This document shows, one piece after another, positions 15,732-23,883 of a stretch of 64,000 nucleotides of DNA; the first letter of the stretch is position 1, and each line of letters starts with the position of its first letter. The stretch covers positions 1 through 64,000 of the forward strand of contig SVMB01000004.1 in NCBI GenBank assembly GCA_015067675.1, written 5' to 3'. Source of the stretch: Oscillospiraceae bacterium. GTDB lineage: Bacteria; Bacillota; Clostridia; Oscillospirales; QAMX01. Under the pieces are notes generated by a model. That model was not told where the DNA came from. It searched no databases and was given only the letters and a program-made list of their open reading frames with translations. A program made the translations under genes and the position numbers.

Positions 15732-16670
15732 ATGAATACGCTGCATTTGAAATATGCCGTTGAGGTTGAGCGTACAGGCTCAATTACCCAGGCTGCTGAT
15801 AATTTGTATATGGGTCAGCCCAATCTGAGCAAAGCCATTCGCGAGCTGGAAGACCAGATGGGAATTGTGATTTTCAAGCGCAGTTCCAGAGGTGTGGTTC
15901 CGACGCGAAAAGGAACGGAGTTTTTACGCTGTGCCAAAAGAATACTGGCACAGATTGATGAAATGGAGATGCTTTACAGAAGTGAGCCGTCGGACAGGCA
16001 GCGAATTTCAGTCTCAGCACCTCGCGGAAGCTATATTTCCCATGCGTTTTCCTGTTTCATCGGCGAATTGGACCAGGCACGTGAGATTGAAGCGGATTTT
16101 AATGAGACAAGCTCCGTGACGACTATCAGCCGGGTCTCGGAAGGTGCAAGTAATCTGGGAATAATCCGGTATCAGACGATCTACGAAGAGCATTTTATGA
16201 AATTACTCAGAGACAAGGGTTTGGCAGCGGAACCAGTATGGGAGTATGAAAGCCTTGCGCTGATGTCGCGAAATCATCCTCTTGCACAGACGGCAAAACT
16301 TAAAAGCGAACAGTTGGACGATTGTGTAGAGCTTGTTCACGGCGACAGCGGTATACCCTATCTGTCCGGGTTTTCGCAAAAACGGGACGACCGCAGAAAG
16401 GTATCGGCCAAACGCATCACGATTTACGAGCGCGGCAGTCAGTTTGATCTGCTCACGGAGATACCTTCAACGTATATGTGGGTATCCCCCGTCCCGGAAA
16501 CGACATTGAGGCGTTACGATCTGGTACAGCGGCGCTGCGAATGTTCCGACAACAAATACAAGGATATGCTCGTCTACGCAAATGATTACACACTCTCTGA
16601 GTATGACCGCGGTTTTATCCGAACGTTATTCCGTGTCAGGGATGAGCTTGCAGCCAGACAGTACGCCTAG
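15732..16670 (+). CDS. LysR-family transcriptional regulator
   Basis: 312 residues; a weak GGGAG precedes the ATG. The N-terminal winged HTH is typical: VERTGSITQAADNLYMGQPN followed by LSKAIRELEDQMG and FKRSSRGVVPTRKG. The rest is a periplasmic-binding-protein-like effector domain. It has its own strong promoter and lies between the mannosidase operon and the nfnAB genes, so it may regulate either; LysR proteins often control a neighbour, but usually a divergent one, which is not the case here. The 227-bp AT-rich gap downstream carries inverted repeats that could be its operator. Confidence 0.9.
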   Translation: MNTLHLKYAVEVERTGSITQAADNLYMGQPNLSKAIRELEDQMGIVIFKRSSRGVVPTRKGTEFLRCAKRILAQIDEMEMLYRSEPSDRQRISVSAPRGSYISHAFSCFIGELDQAREIEADFNETSSVTTISRVSEGASNLGIIRYQTIYEEHFMKLLRDKGLAAEPVWEYESLALMSRNHPLAQTAKLKSEQLDDCVELVHGDSGIPYLSGFSQKRDDRRKVSAKRITIYERGSQFDLLTEIPSTYMWVSPVPETTLRRYDLVQRRCECSDNKYKDMLVYANDYTLSEYDRGFIRTLFRVRDELAARQYA

Positions 16671-16897
16671 CGTGAATACAATATATTCCAAAGCGGAACT
16701 CTGTTCAGGCTATATTGGTATACATATGAAGAATACATATCGGTATGCATATATCGATATGCGAAATGCAGATTACAAAAGACAAGAAAAATGTGGTTTA
16801 ATGATACACAGCGGACTGGCATCGGGCGATTTTATGGCAGACTGACAAGCTCTGTCAGCACTGTGTTGAGATAAAACAGAGAAAGAGGAGTTATCAC
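16671..16897. other. AT-rich intergenic region between lysR and nfnA
   Basis: No gene is visible. It contains the inverted repeat at 16736-16761, several ATAT/CATAT steps, a small CTGACA..TGTCAG hairpin at 16842-16858, and a weak promoter candidate (TTACAA-18-TTTAAT, roughly 16773-16802). A regulatory region for nfnAB is likely. Confidence 0.5.
16736..16761. repeat. Inverted repeat CATATCG..CGATATG
   Basis: Seven-bp arms separated by 12 bases in the lysR-nfnA gap; a possible operator. It is too short and AT-rich to be sure. Confidence 0.45.
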
Positions 16898-17743
16898 ATG
16901 TACAGAATCGTGAAGAAGACGGCATTGAATCCCACTGTAACGCGCATGGATATCGAGGCACCGGATGTTGCCAAAAAGGCGCAGCCCGGTCAGTTTATCA
17001 TTCTGCGTGTGGATGAGGATGGTGAACGGCTTCCGTTGACCATTGCTGATTATGATCGTGAAAAGGGAACCGTGACGATCATTTTCCAGATTGTCGGCGC
17101 GTCGACCACACGACTGAACATGAAGAACGAGGGCGAGTTCATTGAGGACTTTGTTGGGCCTCTGGGCACACCGTCCCGCGTGGAAGGCCTGAAGAAGGTT
17201 TGTGTCGTTGGCGGCGGCGTTGGCTGCGCCATTGCCTATCCGGTTGCCAAGAAGCTCCATGATCTGGGCGCCGAAGTGCATTCAGTGGTTGGTTTCCGCA
17301 ATCGCGATCTGGTTATTCTGGAAGATGACTTCCGCAGTGTCAGTGACAAGTATATGCTGATGACCGACGATGGCAGCTACGGCGAAAAGGGCCTGGTTAC
17401 AAATGCTCTGAAAGCGCTGCTGGATGCCGGTGAGAAGTACGACGAAGTGATCGTCATCGGGCCTGTGATCATGATGAAGTTTGTTTGCCAGCTCACCCGT
17501 GAATATGGCGTCAAGACCACTGTCAGCATGAACCCGATCATGATCGACGGTACCGGTATGTGCGGCGGCTGCCGTGTCACTGTTGGCGGTGAAACGAAGT
17601 TTGCCTGCGTTGATGGCCCGGATTTTGACGGTCATCTGGTGGATTTTGATCGTCTGATGAAGAGAAACATGATGTATAAGCCTTTTGAAGGTGACAGAAA
17701 GCGCGAAGCCGACTGCCGCCTGATGTCCAAGGAGGTTGAGTGA
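16898..17743 (+). CDS. nfnA: Ferredoxin:NADP oxidoreductase small subunit, NfnA-type
   Basis: 281 residues; the leader has AGAGGAG. It is an FAD/NAD-binding ferredoxin reductase of the NfnA/SudB/PyrK type: QPGQFIILRV and RLPLTIADY near the flavin, VGPLG, then the NAD-binding GGGVGCAIAYPV. Near the end MCGGCRVTVGGETKFAC followed by DGPDFDGH is the [2Fe-2S] site. NfnA carries an FAD and pairs with NfnB (next gene, one base away) to couple NADH and ferredoxin to NADP+ by flavin-based bifurcation. Some similar proteins act as sulfide dehydrogenase or in glutamate synthase; the NfnB-like partner and neighbouring hydrogenase favour the Nfn role. Confidence 0.88.
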   Translation: MYRIVKKTALNPTVTRMDIEAPDVAKKAQPGQFIILRVDEDGERLPLTIADYDREKGTVTIIFQIVGASTTRLNMKNEGEFIEDFVGPLGTPSRVEGLKKVCVVGGGVGCAIAYPVAKKLHDLGAEVHSVVGFRNRDLVILEDDFRSVSDKYMLMTDDGSYGEKGLVTNALKALLDAGEKYDEVIVIGPVIMMKFVCQLTREYGVKTTVSMNPIMIDGTGMCGGCRVTVGGETKFACVDGPDFDGHLVDFDRLMKRNMMYKPFEGDRKREADCRLMSKEVE

Positions 17744-17744
17744 T

Positions 17745-19130
17745 ATGCCTAATATGTCCAATGTCAAAACTCCCATGCCCGAGCAGAAGCCGGAGATCCG
17801 CAGCTGCAATTTTGAAGAGGTTGCCCTTGGTTATACGCCTGAACAGGCGATGGAAGAGGCTAATCGCTGCCTGAACTGCAAGACTCGTCCCTGTGTGAAG
17901 GGCTGTCCCGTCAATGTTCCGATCCCTGAGTTTATTGCATACATCCGCGAAGGCGACTTCATGAAGGCCGCCGAGAAGATCAAGGAAATGAACCTGATGC
18001 CCGCCATCTGCGGCCGTGTATGCCCGCAGGAGAAGCAGTGCGAAAGCCATTGTGTCCGCGGCATCAAGGGTGAAAGCGTTGGTATCGGCCGTCTGGAGCG
18101 TTTTGCGGCCGACTATATGCTGGCAAATTCGAAAGCTCCTTCGGACAAGCCCGAAGCCAACGGTCACAAGGTTGCCGTGGTTGGTTCCGGTCCTTCCGGA
18201 CTGACCTGCGCCGGTGAACTGGCACGTCTGGGATATGATGTGACCATTTTTGAAGCGCTGCACAAGGCTGGCGGCGTTCTGGTCTACGGTATCCCGGAGT
18301 TTCGTCTCCCCAAGAGCATTGTTCAGCAGGAAATCGATTCCCTCAAGGCCATGGGCGTGACGCTCAAGACCAATACCGTCATCGGCAAGACCAAGACCGT
18401 GGATGAACTGTTTGATGAAGGATTTGAAGCCATCTTCATCGGCAGCGGCGCAGGTCTCCCCTCTTTCATGGGCATTCCCGGCGAAGAATACAACGGTGTT
18501 TACTCCGCCAATGAGTTCCTGACCCGCATCAATCTGATGAAAGCGTATAAGGAAGACTCTCAGACGCCGATTATGCACCCCAAAAAGGTGTGTGTTGTCG
18601 GCGGCGGCAACGTGGCCATGGACGCTGCCCGCTGCGCAAAGCGCATCGGTGCCGATGTGACCATCGTATATCGCCGGACGGAAAAGGAACTTCCCGCCCG
18701 TCTGGAAGAAGTGCATCACGCCAAGGAAGAAGGCATTGCGTTCCGTATGCTGACCAATCCCGTGGCCATTGAGGCTGATGAGAACGGCTGGGTTTCCTCG
18801 CTGCGCTGCCAGGAAATGGTTCTGGGTGAGCCTGATGCTTCCGGCCGTGCCCGTCCTGTTCCGAAGAACGATGAAACGGTTGACATTGACACCGAATGCG
18901 TAATCATGGCCATCGGCAACAGCCCCAATCCCCTGATTTCTTCTACCACTGCCGGTCTTGACACGAACCGCAAGGGCTGTCTGGTGCTGGTAGATGAAAG
19001 CCGTGGTCTGACGACCAGAGACAGTGTCTATGCCGGCGGTGACGCTGTAACCGGCGCTGCTACGGTTATTCTGGCAATGGGTGCCGGTAAATCGGCTGCT
19101 GCTGCCATTCATGAGCAGCTGTCCAAGTAA
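17745..19130 (+). CDS. nfnB: Ferredoxin:NADP oxidoreductase large subunit, NfnB-type (glutamate synthase beta-like)
   Basis: 461 residues from the ATG one base after the nfnA stop, with AGGAGG inside the nfnA end; a TTG upstream in frame is less likely. The N-terminal helical domain holds the [4Fe-4S] cysteines (CLNCKTRPCVKGCP and ICGRVCPQEKQCESHC). Two nucleotide folds follow: FAD site VVGSGPSGLTCAGELARLGY with GGVLVYGIPEFRLPK, and NADP site VVGGGNVAMDAARCAKRIGA. C-terminal AGGDAVTGAATVILAMGAG is the family's second FAD motif. It forms the bifurcating heart of NfnAB and could alternatively be a GltD-like subunit, but no gltB is nearby. A terminator follows. Confidence 0.88.
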   Translation: MPNMSNVKTPMPEQKPEIRSCNFEEVALGYTPEQAMEEANRCLNCKTRPCVKGCPVNVPIPEFIAYIREGDFMKAAEKIKEMNLMPAICGRVCPQEKQCESHCVRGIKGESVGIGRLERFAADYMLANSKAPSDKPEANGHKVAVVGSGPSGLTCAGELARLGYDVTIFEALHKAGGVLVYGIPEFRLPKSIVQQEIDSLKAMGVTLKTNTVIGKTKTVDELFDEGFEAIFIGSGAGLPSFMGIPGEEYNGVYSANEFLTRINLMKAYKEDSQTPIMHPKKVCVVGGGNVAMDAARCAKRIGADVTIVYRRTEKELPARLEEVHHAKEEGIAFRMLTNPVAIEADENGWVSSLRCQEMVLGEPDASGRARPVPKNDETVDIDTECVIMAIGNSPNPLISSTTAGLDTNRKGCLVLVDESRGLTTRDSVYAGGDAVTGAATVILAMGAGKSAAAAIHEQLSK

Positions 19131-19146
19131 AAACGGACATTGATAA

Positions 19147-19196
19147 CACCGGAGACGGTTAGTTGTCTGCACTTTTTCGTCTCCGGTGCTATTTTT
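19147..19196 (+). terminator. Terminator after nfnB
   Basis: A 10-bp stem CACCGGAGAC/GTCTCCGGTG with a 20-base loop and an ATTTTT tail; the long loop makes it moderate. Confidence 0.7.
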
Positions 19197-19230
19197 GAAG
19201 ATATTAGTACTAGGTTTTATCGATACTATA

Positions 19231-19239
19231 TGGTATAAT
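19231..19239 (+). promoter_or_regulatory. Extended -10 promoter of the hydrogenase operon
   Basis: TGGTATAAT at 19231-19239 matches an extended -10 (TGnTATAAT). The -35 position (about 19211) reads TAGGTT, which is poor. The predicted start is only a few bases before the GGAGG of the first gene, so the leader would be very short. Confidence 0.5.
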
Positions 19240-19256
19240 AACGAATGGAGGCATTT

Positions 19257-19502
19257 ATGGACGTCACCGTTTGTATCGGCAGTTCATGCCATGTAAAGGG
19301 CTCCCATCGTGTTGTTGACCAATTTCAGAAACTGATTGAAGAGCATAAGCTGCATAAATACATTGAGCTCAAAGGCGCTTTCTGTATGGGAAGATGTTCT
19401 GACGGAGTCTGCGTAACAGTCGACGGCGAAGCGTTTACGGTGTTTCCGGAAACGGCAAAAATGTTTTTTGAAAGCAATATCATGACCAAATTACGGACCT
19501 AA
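19257..19502 (+). CDS. Small thioredoxin-like [2Fe-2S] ferredoxin (first of two)
   Basis: 81 residues. The ATG at 19257 is preferred over one 12 bases earlier because GGAGG lies between them. Four cysteines in the thioredoxin-like [2Fe-2S] arrangement: CIGSSC near the N terminus, then FCMGRCSDGVCV about 40 residues later. The fold is the same as the C-terminal half of NuoE/HydC, but the helical N-terminal half is missing. It is the first gene of the hydrogenase operon and is matched by a paralogue just after hydA. Probable role: extra electron carrier or assembly/docking unit for the Hyd complex (inference). Confidence 0.82.
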   Translation: MDVTVCIGSSCHVKGSHRVVDQFQKLIEEHKLHKYIELKGAFCMGRCSDGVCVTVDGEAFTVFPETAKMFFESNIMTKLRT

Positions 19503-19529
19503 CCATGTTCAGGAAAGGATGAAGGATGC

Positions 19530-20006
19530 ATGGACCAGAATTTCAATTTTGAACCTGTTGATAAGATTCTTGCAAATCTGGGCTGTCAGGAGAGCGCCAT
19601 TATCGCTATTCTCCAGGAAATTCAGGAGCTCTATCGTTACTTACCTCGTGAGGTGTTTCCCTACCTTGCCAAGCGCTTGGGTGTGAGTGCTGCCCGTATC
19701 TACAGCGTTGCCACGTTTTATGAAAACTTCTCCCTTGAACCCAAGGGCCGTTTTGTGATCAAGGTCTGTGACGGTACTGCATGTCATGTCCGTAAGTCCA
19801 TTCCGATTCTGGAGCGGCTGCGCAGTGATCTTGGCCTGAGCGCAACGAAAGCCACCACCGACGATCTGGGCTTTACTGTTGAGACTGTTTCATGCCTGGG
19901 TGCCTGTGGTCTTGCACCTGTTATCACTGTCAACGACAAGGTTTATCCTTCCATGACTCCCGATAAGGCATCTGAGCTTATCAAGCAGCTTAAGGAGGAA
20001 CTGTAA
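19530..20006 (+). CDS. hydC: NADH-dependent bifurcating [FeFe]-hydrogenase subunit HydC (NuoE-like)
   Basis: 158 residues. It has a helical N-terminal half (QEIQELYRYLPREVFPYLAK, then SVATFYENFSL) and a thioredoxin-like C-terminal half with one [2Fe-2S] cluster: CDGTACHVR and later SCLGACGLAP, the four ligand cysteines of the NuoE family. In the trimeric Hyd complex it lies by the flavin subunit and helps electron flow. The stop is directly followed by the hydB start, so they are coupled. Confidence 0.93.
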   Translation: MDQNFNFEPVDKILANLGCQESAIIAILQEIQELYRYLPREVFPYLAKRLGVSAARIYSVATFYENFSLEPKGRFVIKVCDGTACHVRKSIPILERLRSDLGLSATKATTDDLGFTVETVSCLGACGLAPVITVNDKVYPSMTPDKASELIKQLKEEL

Positions 20007-21878
20007 ATGCTTGCAAATCGTGAAGAGCTCCGGCAGATGCGTGAGATTTATGCCAAAGCGCTTGATGCACAGAAGCGCAAGATTCTGGTCTGTGCCGGTA
20101 CCGGTTGTATTTCCAGTGGTTCCCTGGATGTTTACGCAAAACTCAAGGCTCTGATGGATGAAAAAGGGATCCCCTGCTCTGTTGAGCTGCAGCAGGAACC
20201 CCATGACTCTGTTGGCCTGAAGAAGAGCGGCTGCCATGGTTTCTGCGAAATGGGTCCCCTGGTTCGCATTGAGCCCGAAGGCTGGCTCTATACCAAGGTT
20301 AAAGTTGATGACTGCGCCGAAATTATCGAGCGCACCATCGTGATGGGCGAGTTTATTGACCGTTTGGGTTATCAGAAGGGCGGCGTCCTGTGCAAGAAGC
20401 AGGAAGAAATTCCCTTCTACAAGAAGCAGACCCGACTGGTGCTTGAGCACTGCGGCCATATTGATGCCACTTCCCTAAAAGAATATCTGGCGATTGGCGG
20501 CTATACTGCCTTTGAAAAGGCGCTGTTTGAGATGGATGGCGATGCCATCATCAATGAGATTACCGAGTCCAATCTGCGTGGCCGCGGCGGCGGCGGTTTC
20601 CCTGCCGGACGCAAGTGGTCCCAGGTCAAGCGCCAGAAGGAGCCGCAGAAGTACATTGTCTGCAACGGTGACGAAGGTGATCCCGGCGCGTTCATGGATC
20701 GATCCATTATGGAAGGCGATCCCCACCGTATGCTGGAAGGCATGATGATTGCCGGTCTTGCCTGCGGCGCTTCCGACGGTTACATTTACGTACGTGCTGA
20801 GTATCCCATGGCGGTTGAGCGCCTGAAAATGGCCATTGAGCAGGCAACTGAGGCAGGTCTTCTGGGTGACAACATTCTGGGTACCGGTTTCAGCTTCCGT
20901 ATGCATATCAATCGCGGCGCCGGTGCTTTCGTCTGCGGCGAAGGCAGCGCACTGACGGCTTCCATCGAAGGCAAGCGCGGTATGCCCCGTGTCAAGCCTC
21001 CGCGTACCGTTGAGCACGGTCTGTTTGACAAGCCCACGGTTCTCAACAACGTTGAAACCTTTGCCAACGTTCCCGGCATCATCGAGAAGGGTGCTGCATG
21101 GTATAAGACCATCGGCCCCGAGAACAGCCCCGGTACCAAAGCGTTTGCCATCACCGGCAACATCGAAAACACCGGCCTGATCGAGGTACCCATGGGCACT
21201 ACGCTGCGTGAAGTTATCTTCGAAGTCGGCGGCGGTATGCGTGACGGTGCCGAATTCAAGGCTGTCCAGATTGGTGGTCCCTCCGGTGGCTGTCTGACGG
21301 CTGAGCATCTGGATGTTCCGCTGGATTTCGATTCCCTGAAAAAGGTTGGAGCCATGATCGGTTCCGGCGGTCTGGTTGTCATGAACTCCGAGACCTGCAT
21401 GGTCGAAGTTGCACGCTTCTTCATGAACTTCACCCAGAATGAGTCCTGCGGTAAGTGTGTTCCCTGCCGTGAGGGTACCAAGCGTATGCTTGAGATTCTG
21501 GAGCGCATCGTTGCCGGCGAAGGCAAGGAAGGCGACGTGGAGCTGCTGCTGGAGCTGGCTGATACCATCTCCGCGACGGCACTGTGTGGTCTGGGTAAGA
21601 CCGCTGCCTCCCCTGTTGTCAGCACGATCAAGGGCTTCCGCGACGAATACGATGCCCATATCCGTGAAAAGCGCTGCCCCACCGGTACCTGCCAGAAGCT
21701 CAAGAAGATTTATATCGATCCCGAGCTGTGCAAGGGTTGCTCCAAGTGTTCCAAGACCTGCCCTGTGGGCGCTATCAGCGGCAAGATCAAGTCCCCCTTC
21801 GTCATTGATTCTTCCAAGTGTATCAAGTGCGGTGCGTGTATCAGCTCCTGCCCGTTCCATGCCATTAAGGAGGGTTAA
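20007..21878 (+). CDS. hydB: Bifurcating [FeFe]-hydrogenase flavin subunit HydB (NuoF-like)
   Basis: 623 residues. Layout: an N-terminal thioredoxin-like [2Fe-2S] domain (CAGTGCISSGS and SGCHGFCEMGP), a central NuoF domain with the FMN/NADH-binding RGRGGGGFPAGRKW and CNGDEGDPGAFMDR, the [4Fe-4S] site ESCGKCVPCREGT, and at the C terminus a two-cluster ferredoxin domain (CKGCSKCSKTCPVGAIS and CIKCGACISSCPFHAI). This combination is the HydB subunit of trimeric NADH- and ferredoxin-dependent hydrogenases, where NADH and ferredoxin oxidation are merged. It is five bases from hydA. Its length and clusters match the family. Confidence 0.94.
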   Translation: MLANREELRQMREIYAKALDAQKRKILVCAGTGCISSGSLDVYAKLKALMDEKGIPCSVELQQEPHDSVGLKKSGCHGFCEMGPLVRIEPEGWLYTKVKVDDCAEIIERTIVMGEFIDRLGYQKGGVLCKKQEEIPFYKKQTRLVLEHCGHIDATSLKEYLAIGGYTAFEKALFEMDGDAIINEITESNLRGRGGGGFPAGRKWSQVKRQKEPQKYIVCNGDEGDPGAFMDRSIMEGDPHRMLEGMMIAGLACGASDGYIYVRAEYPMAVERLKMAIEQATEAGLLGDNILGTGFSFRMHINRGAGAFVCGEGSALTASIEGKRGMPRVKPPRTVEHGLFDKPTVLNNVETFANVPGIIEKGAAWYKTIGPENSPGTKAFAITGNIENTGLIEVPMGTTLREVIFEVGGGMRDGAEFKAVQIGGPSGGCLTAEHLDVPLDFDSLKKVGAMIGSGGLVVMNSETCMVEVARFFMNFTQNESCGKCVPCREGTKRMLEILERIVAGEGKEGDVELLLELADTISATALCGLGKTAASPVVSTIKGFRDEYDAHIREKRCPTGTCQKLKKIYIDPELCKGCSKCSKTCPVGAISGKIKSPFVIDSSKCIKCGACISSCPFHAIKEG

Positions 21879-21883
21879 GCGCA

Positions 21884-23584
21884 ATGGATCAGAAGAACTT
21901 TATTACCATCGACGGTATCCCGGTAGAGCTCGAAGGCGAAAAAAATCTGCTGGAAGTAATCCGCAAGGCCGGTATTCAGCTTCCGACGTTCTGTTATCAT
22001 TCCGAACTGTCCATCTACGGTGCATGCCGTATGTGTATGGTCGAAAATGAGCGCGGCGGTCTCGATGCTGCCTGCTCGACGCCTCCCCGTGCCGGCATGG
22101 TGATCAAGACCAATACCGAGCGTCTGCGCAAGTACCGCAAGATGATCCTTGAACTGCTGCTTGCCAATCATTGCCGCGATTGTACGACCTGTGACAACAA
22201 CGGAAAATGCAAGCTCCAGGAGCTGGCCGACCGTTTCCATATCGAAGGCGTGCGCTTCCCCAATACCGCTGCAGAGCCGAAGCTTGACAACTCCTCTGTC
22301 TGCATCACACGTGATGCCAGCAAGTGCATCCTCTGCGGTGACTGTGTGCGCGTCTGCAACGAGGTTCAGAATGTCGGCGCTATTGATTTTGCTCACCGTG
22401 GTTCCAAGATGACTATCAGCACTGCTTTTGACGGCCCTATTGCGGATTCTCCCTGCGTTGGCTGCGGTCAGTGTGCAGCTGTCTGTCCCACCGGTGCCAT
22501 TATCGTTAAGAATAACACCGCCAGCGTCTGGAAGGCGTTGGACGATCAGGACACCAAGGTTTCCGTTCAGATCGCCCCTGCCGTGCGCGTTGCACTGGGC
22601 AAGGCTCTGGGCCTTGATGATGGCGAAAACGCCATGGGACGCATTGTGGCGGCTCTGCGCCGTATGGGCTTTGATGAGATCTTCGATACTTCCACCGGCG
22701 CTGACCTGACGGTGCTGGAAGAGTCTGCCGAGCTGCTGCGCAAGCTGGAAGAAGGCAAAACAGATATGCCTCTGTTTACCTCCTGCTGCCCCGCGTGGAT
22801 TCAGTTCTGCGAAAAGAATTACCCTGAGCTTCTCCCCTACATCTCTACCTGCCGTTCTCCCATGCAGATGTTTGCCAGCGTCATCAAGGCGCAGCACAAC
22901 ACCGCCCGCAAGCATGTTCATGTAGCGGTTATGCCCTGTACGGCCAAGAAGTTTGAGGCTGACCGTGATGAGTTCCGCGTCAACGGTGAGCCGATGGTGG
23001 ATTACGTGATTACCACTCAGGAACTCATCAAGATGATTAAGGAAACCGGTCTGCTCTTTAGTGAGCTTGAGCCTGAAGCAGTGGATATGCCCTTTGGCAC
23101 GATGTCCGGCGCCGGTGTGATCTTCGGTGTAACCGGTGGTGTAACCGAGGCTGTTCTGCGCCGTCTGTCATCCAATAAGACGGGCACTGCTCTGATGTCC
23201 ATTGCTTATCAGGGTGTGCGTGGTATGCAGGGCGTGAAGGAAACCACGATCCCCTACGGCGACCGTGAGCTGAAGATCGCTATCGTCAGCGGCCTGCGCA
23301 ATGCCTCTGAGCTGATTGAGCGTATCAAGGCAGGCGAGCATTATGACTTTGTGGAAGTCATGGCCTGCCCCGGAGGCTGTGTCAGCGGCGCCGGTCAGCC
23401 CTTCGTCAGCGGTGCTGCCAAGGCACAGCGCGGCAAGGGTCTGTATGCTGCGGACAAGATGTGCAACATCAAGCGTTCCGAAGAGAATCCCCTCATGATG
23501 TCTCTCTACGGTGATGTGCTCAAAGGCCGCGTGCATGAGCTGCTGCATGTTGAGTATGGTAAAGGAGACAAAACGCATGCTTGA
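21884..23584 (+). CDS. hydA: Bifurcating [FeFe]-hydrogenase catalytic subunit HydA
   Basis: 566 residues. An N-terminal [2Fe-2S] domain (YGACRMCMVE), a His-Cys3 cluster segment (HCRDCTTCDNNGKC) as in NuoG, and two [4Fe-4S] clusters (CILCGDCVRVCNE and CVGCGQCAAVCPTGA) lead to the H-cluster domain. Its three signatures are complete: L1 TSCCPAW at about 299-305, L2 MPCTAKKFEA near 350, and L3 MACPGGCVSGAGQP with Cys495 and Cys499. So it should bind the H cluster and make or use H2, disposing of reducing power from NADH and ferredoxin. The stop overlaps the next small gene by 8 bp. The maturases HydE, HydF and HydG are not in this window. Confidence 0.95.
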   Translation: MDQKNFITIDGIPVELEGEKNLLEVIRKAGIQLPTFCYHSELSIYGACRMCMVENERGGLDAACSTPPRAGMVIKTNTERLRKYRKMILELLLANHCRDCTTCDNNGKCKLQELADRFHIEGVRFPNTAAEPKLDNSSVCITRDASKCILCGDCVRVCNEVQNVGAIDFAHRGSKMTISTAFDGPIADSPCVGCGQCAAVCPTGAIIVKNNTASVWKALDDQDTKVSVQIAPAVRVALGKALGLDDGENAMGRIVAALRRMGFDEIFDTSTGADLTVLEESAELLRKLEEGKTDMPLFTSCCPAWIQFCEKNYPELLPYISTCRSPMQMFASVIKAQHNTARKHVHVAVMPCTAKKFEADRDEFRVNGEPMVDYVITTQELIKMIKETGLLFSELEPEAVDMPFGTMSGAGVIFGVTGGVTEAVLRRLSSNKTGTALMSIAYQGVRGMQGVKETTIPYGDRELKIAIVSGLRNASELIERIKAGEHYDFVEVMACPGGCVSGAGQPFVSGAAKAQRGKGLYAADKMCNIKRSEENPLMMSLYGDVLKGRVHELLHVEYGKGDKTHA

Positions 23585-23825
23585 GCTGAAGGTATGTATC
23601 GGCAGCGCCTGCCACATTAAGGGTTCCTACAATGTGATTACTACGTTTCAGCAGATGATCGAAGAGTATGCGCTGCACAGGATGGTTGAACTGAAAGCCG
23701 GTTTTTGCACGGAAGAGTGCAAACAGGATGTTTCTGTGTGGTTCAATGACCAGCACTACAGCATATCTCCCGAAAATGCACGCAGTTTTTTCAAAGAAGT
23801 AATCCTTCCCACCGCTTTAAAGTGA
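23577..23825 (+). CDS. Small thioredoxin-like [2Fe-2S] ferredoxin (second of two)
   Basis: 82 residues. The start lies inside the end of hydA (8-bp overlap), with AAGGAG upstream. Same layout as the gene at 19257: CIGSACHIKGSYNVI matches CIGSSCHVKGSHRVV, and FCTEECKQDV replaces FCMGRCSDGV. So both are copies of one family placed at either end of hydCBA. Here all four ligand cysteines are present, but the second pair is less like the canonical [2Fe-2S] spacing. It probably carries a cluster or serves as adaptor; the real role is unknown. Confidence 0.8.
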   Translation: MLELKVCIGSACHIKGSYNVITTFQQMIEEYALHRMVELKAGFCTEECKQDVSVWFNDQHYSISPENARSFFKEVILPTALK

Positions 23826-23836
23826 AAATACATCAG

Positions 23837-23873
23837 AAAACGGCGTATCCCGGATCTGGGATACGCCGTTTTT
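23837..23873. terminator. Bidirectional terminator between the hydrogenase operon and the convergent oxidoreductase gene
   Basis: A 14-bp stem AAACGGCGTATCCC with a 6-base loop; T-rich on both strands, so it can serve both genes. Confidence 0.88.
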
Positions 23874-23883
23874 GCAGTTTTGA

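Noticed and set aside
16842-16858. Rex operator upstream of nfnA
   Set aside because: The CTGACA..TGTCAG dyad does not match the TTGTGAA/TTAACAA-type Rex consensus.
17577-19172. A 531-codon open frame on the minus strand opposite nfnB
   Set aside because: Antisense shadow of nfnB, with no ribosome site and no recognisable domain.
20475-21884. A 469-codon open frame opposite hydB
   Set aside because: Antisense to a clear hydrogenase subunit; composition is a by-product of its codon use.
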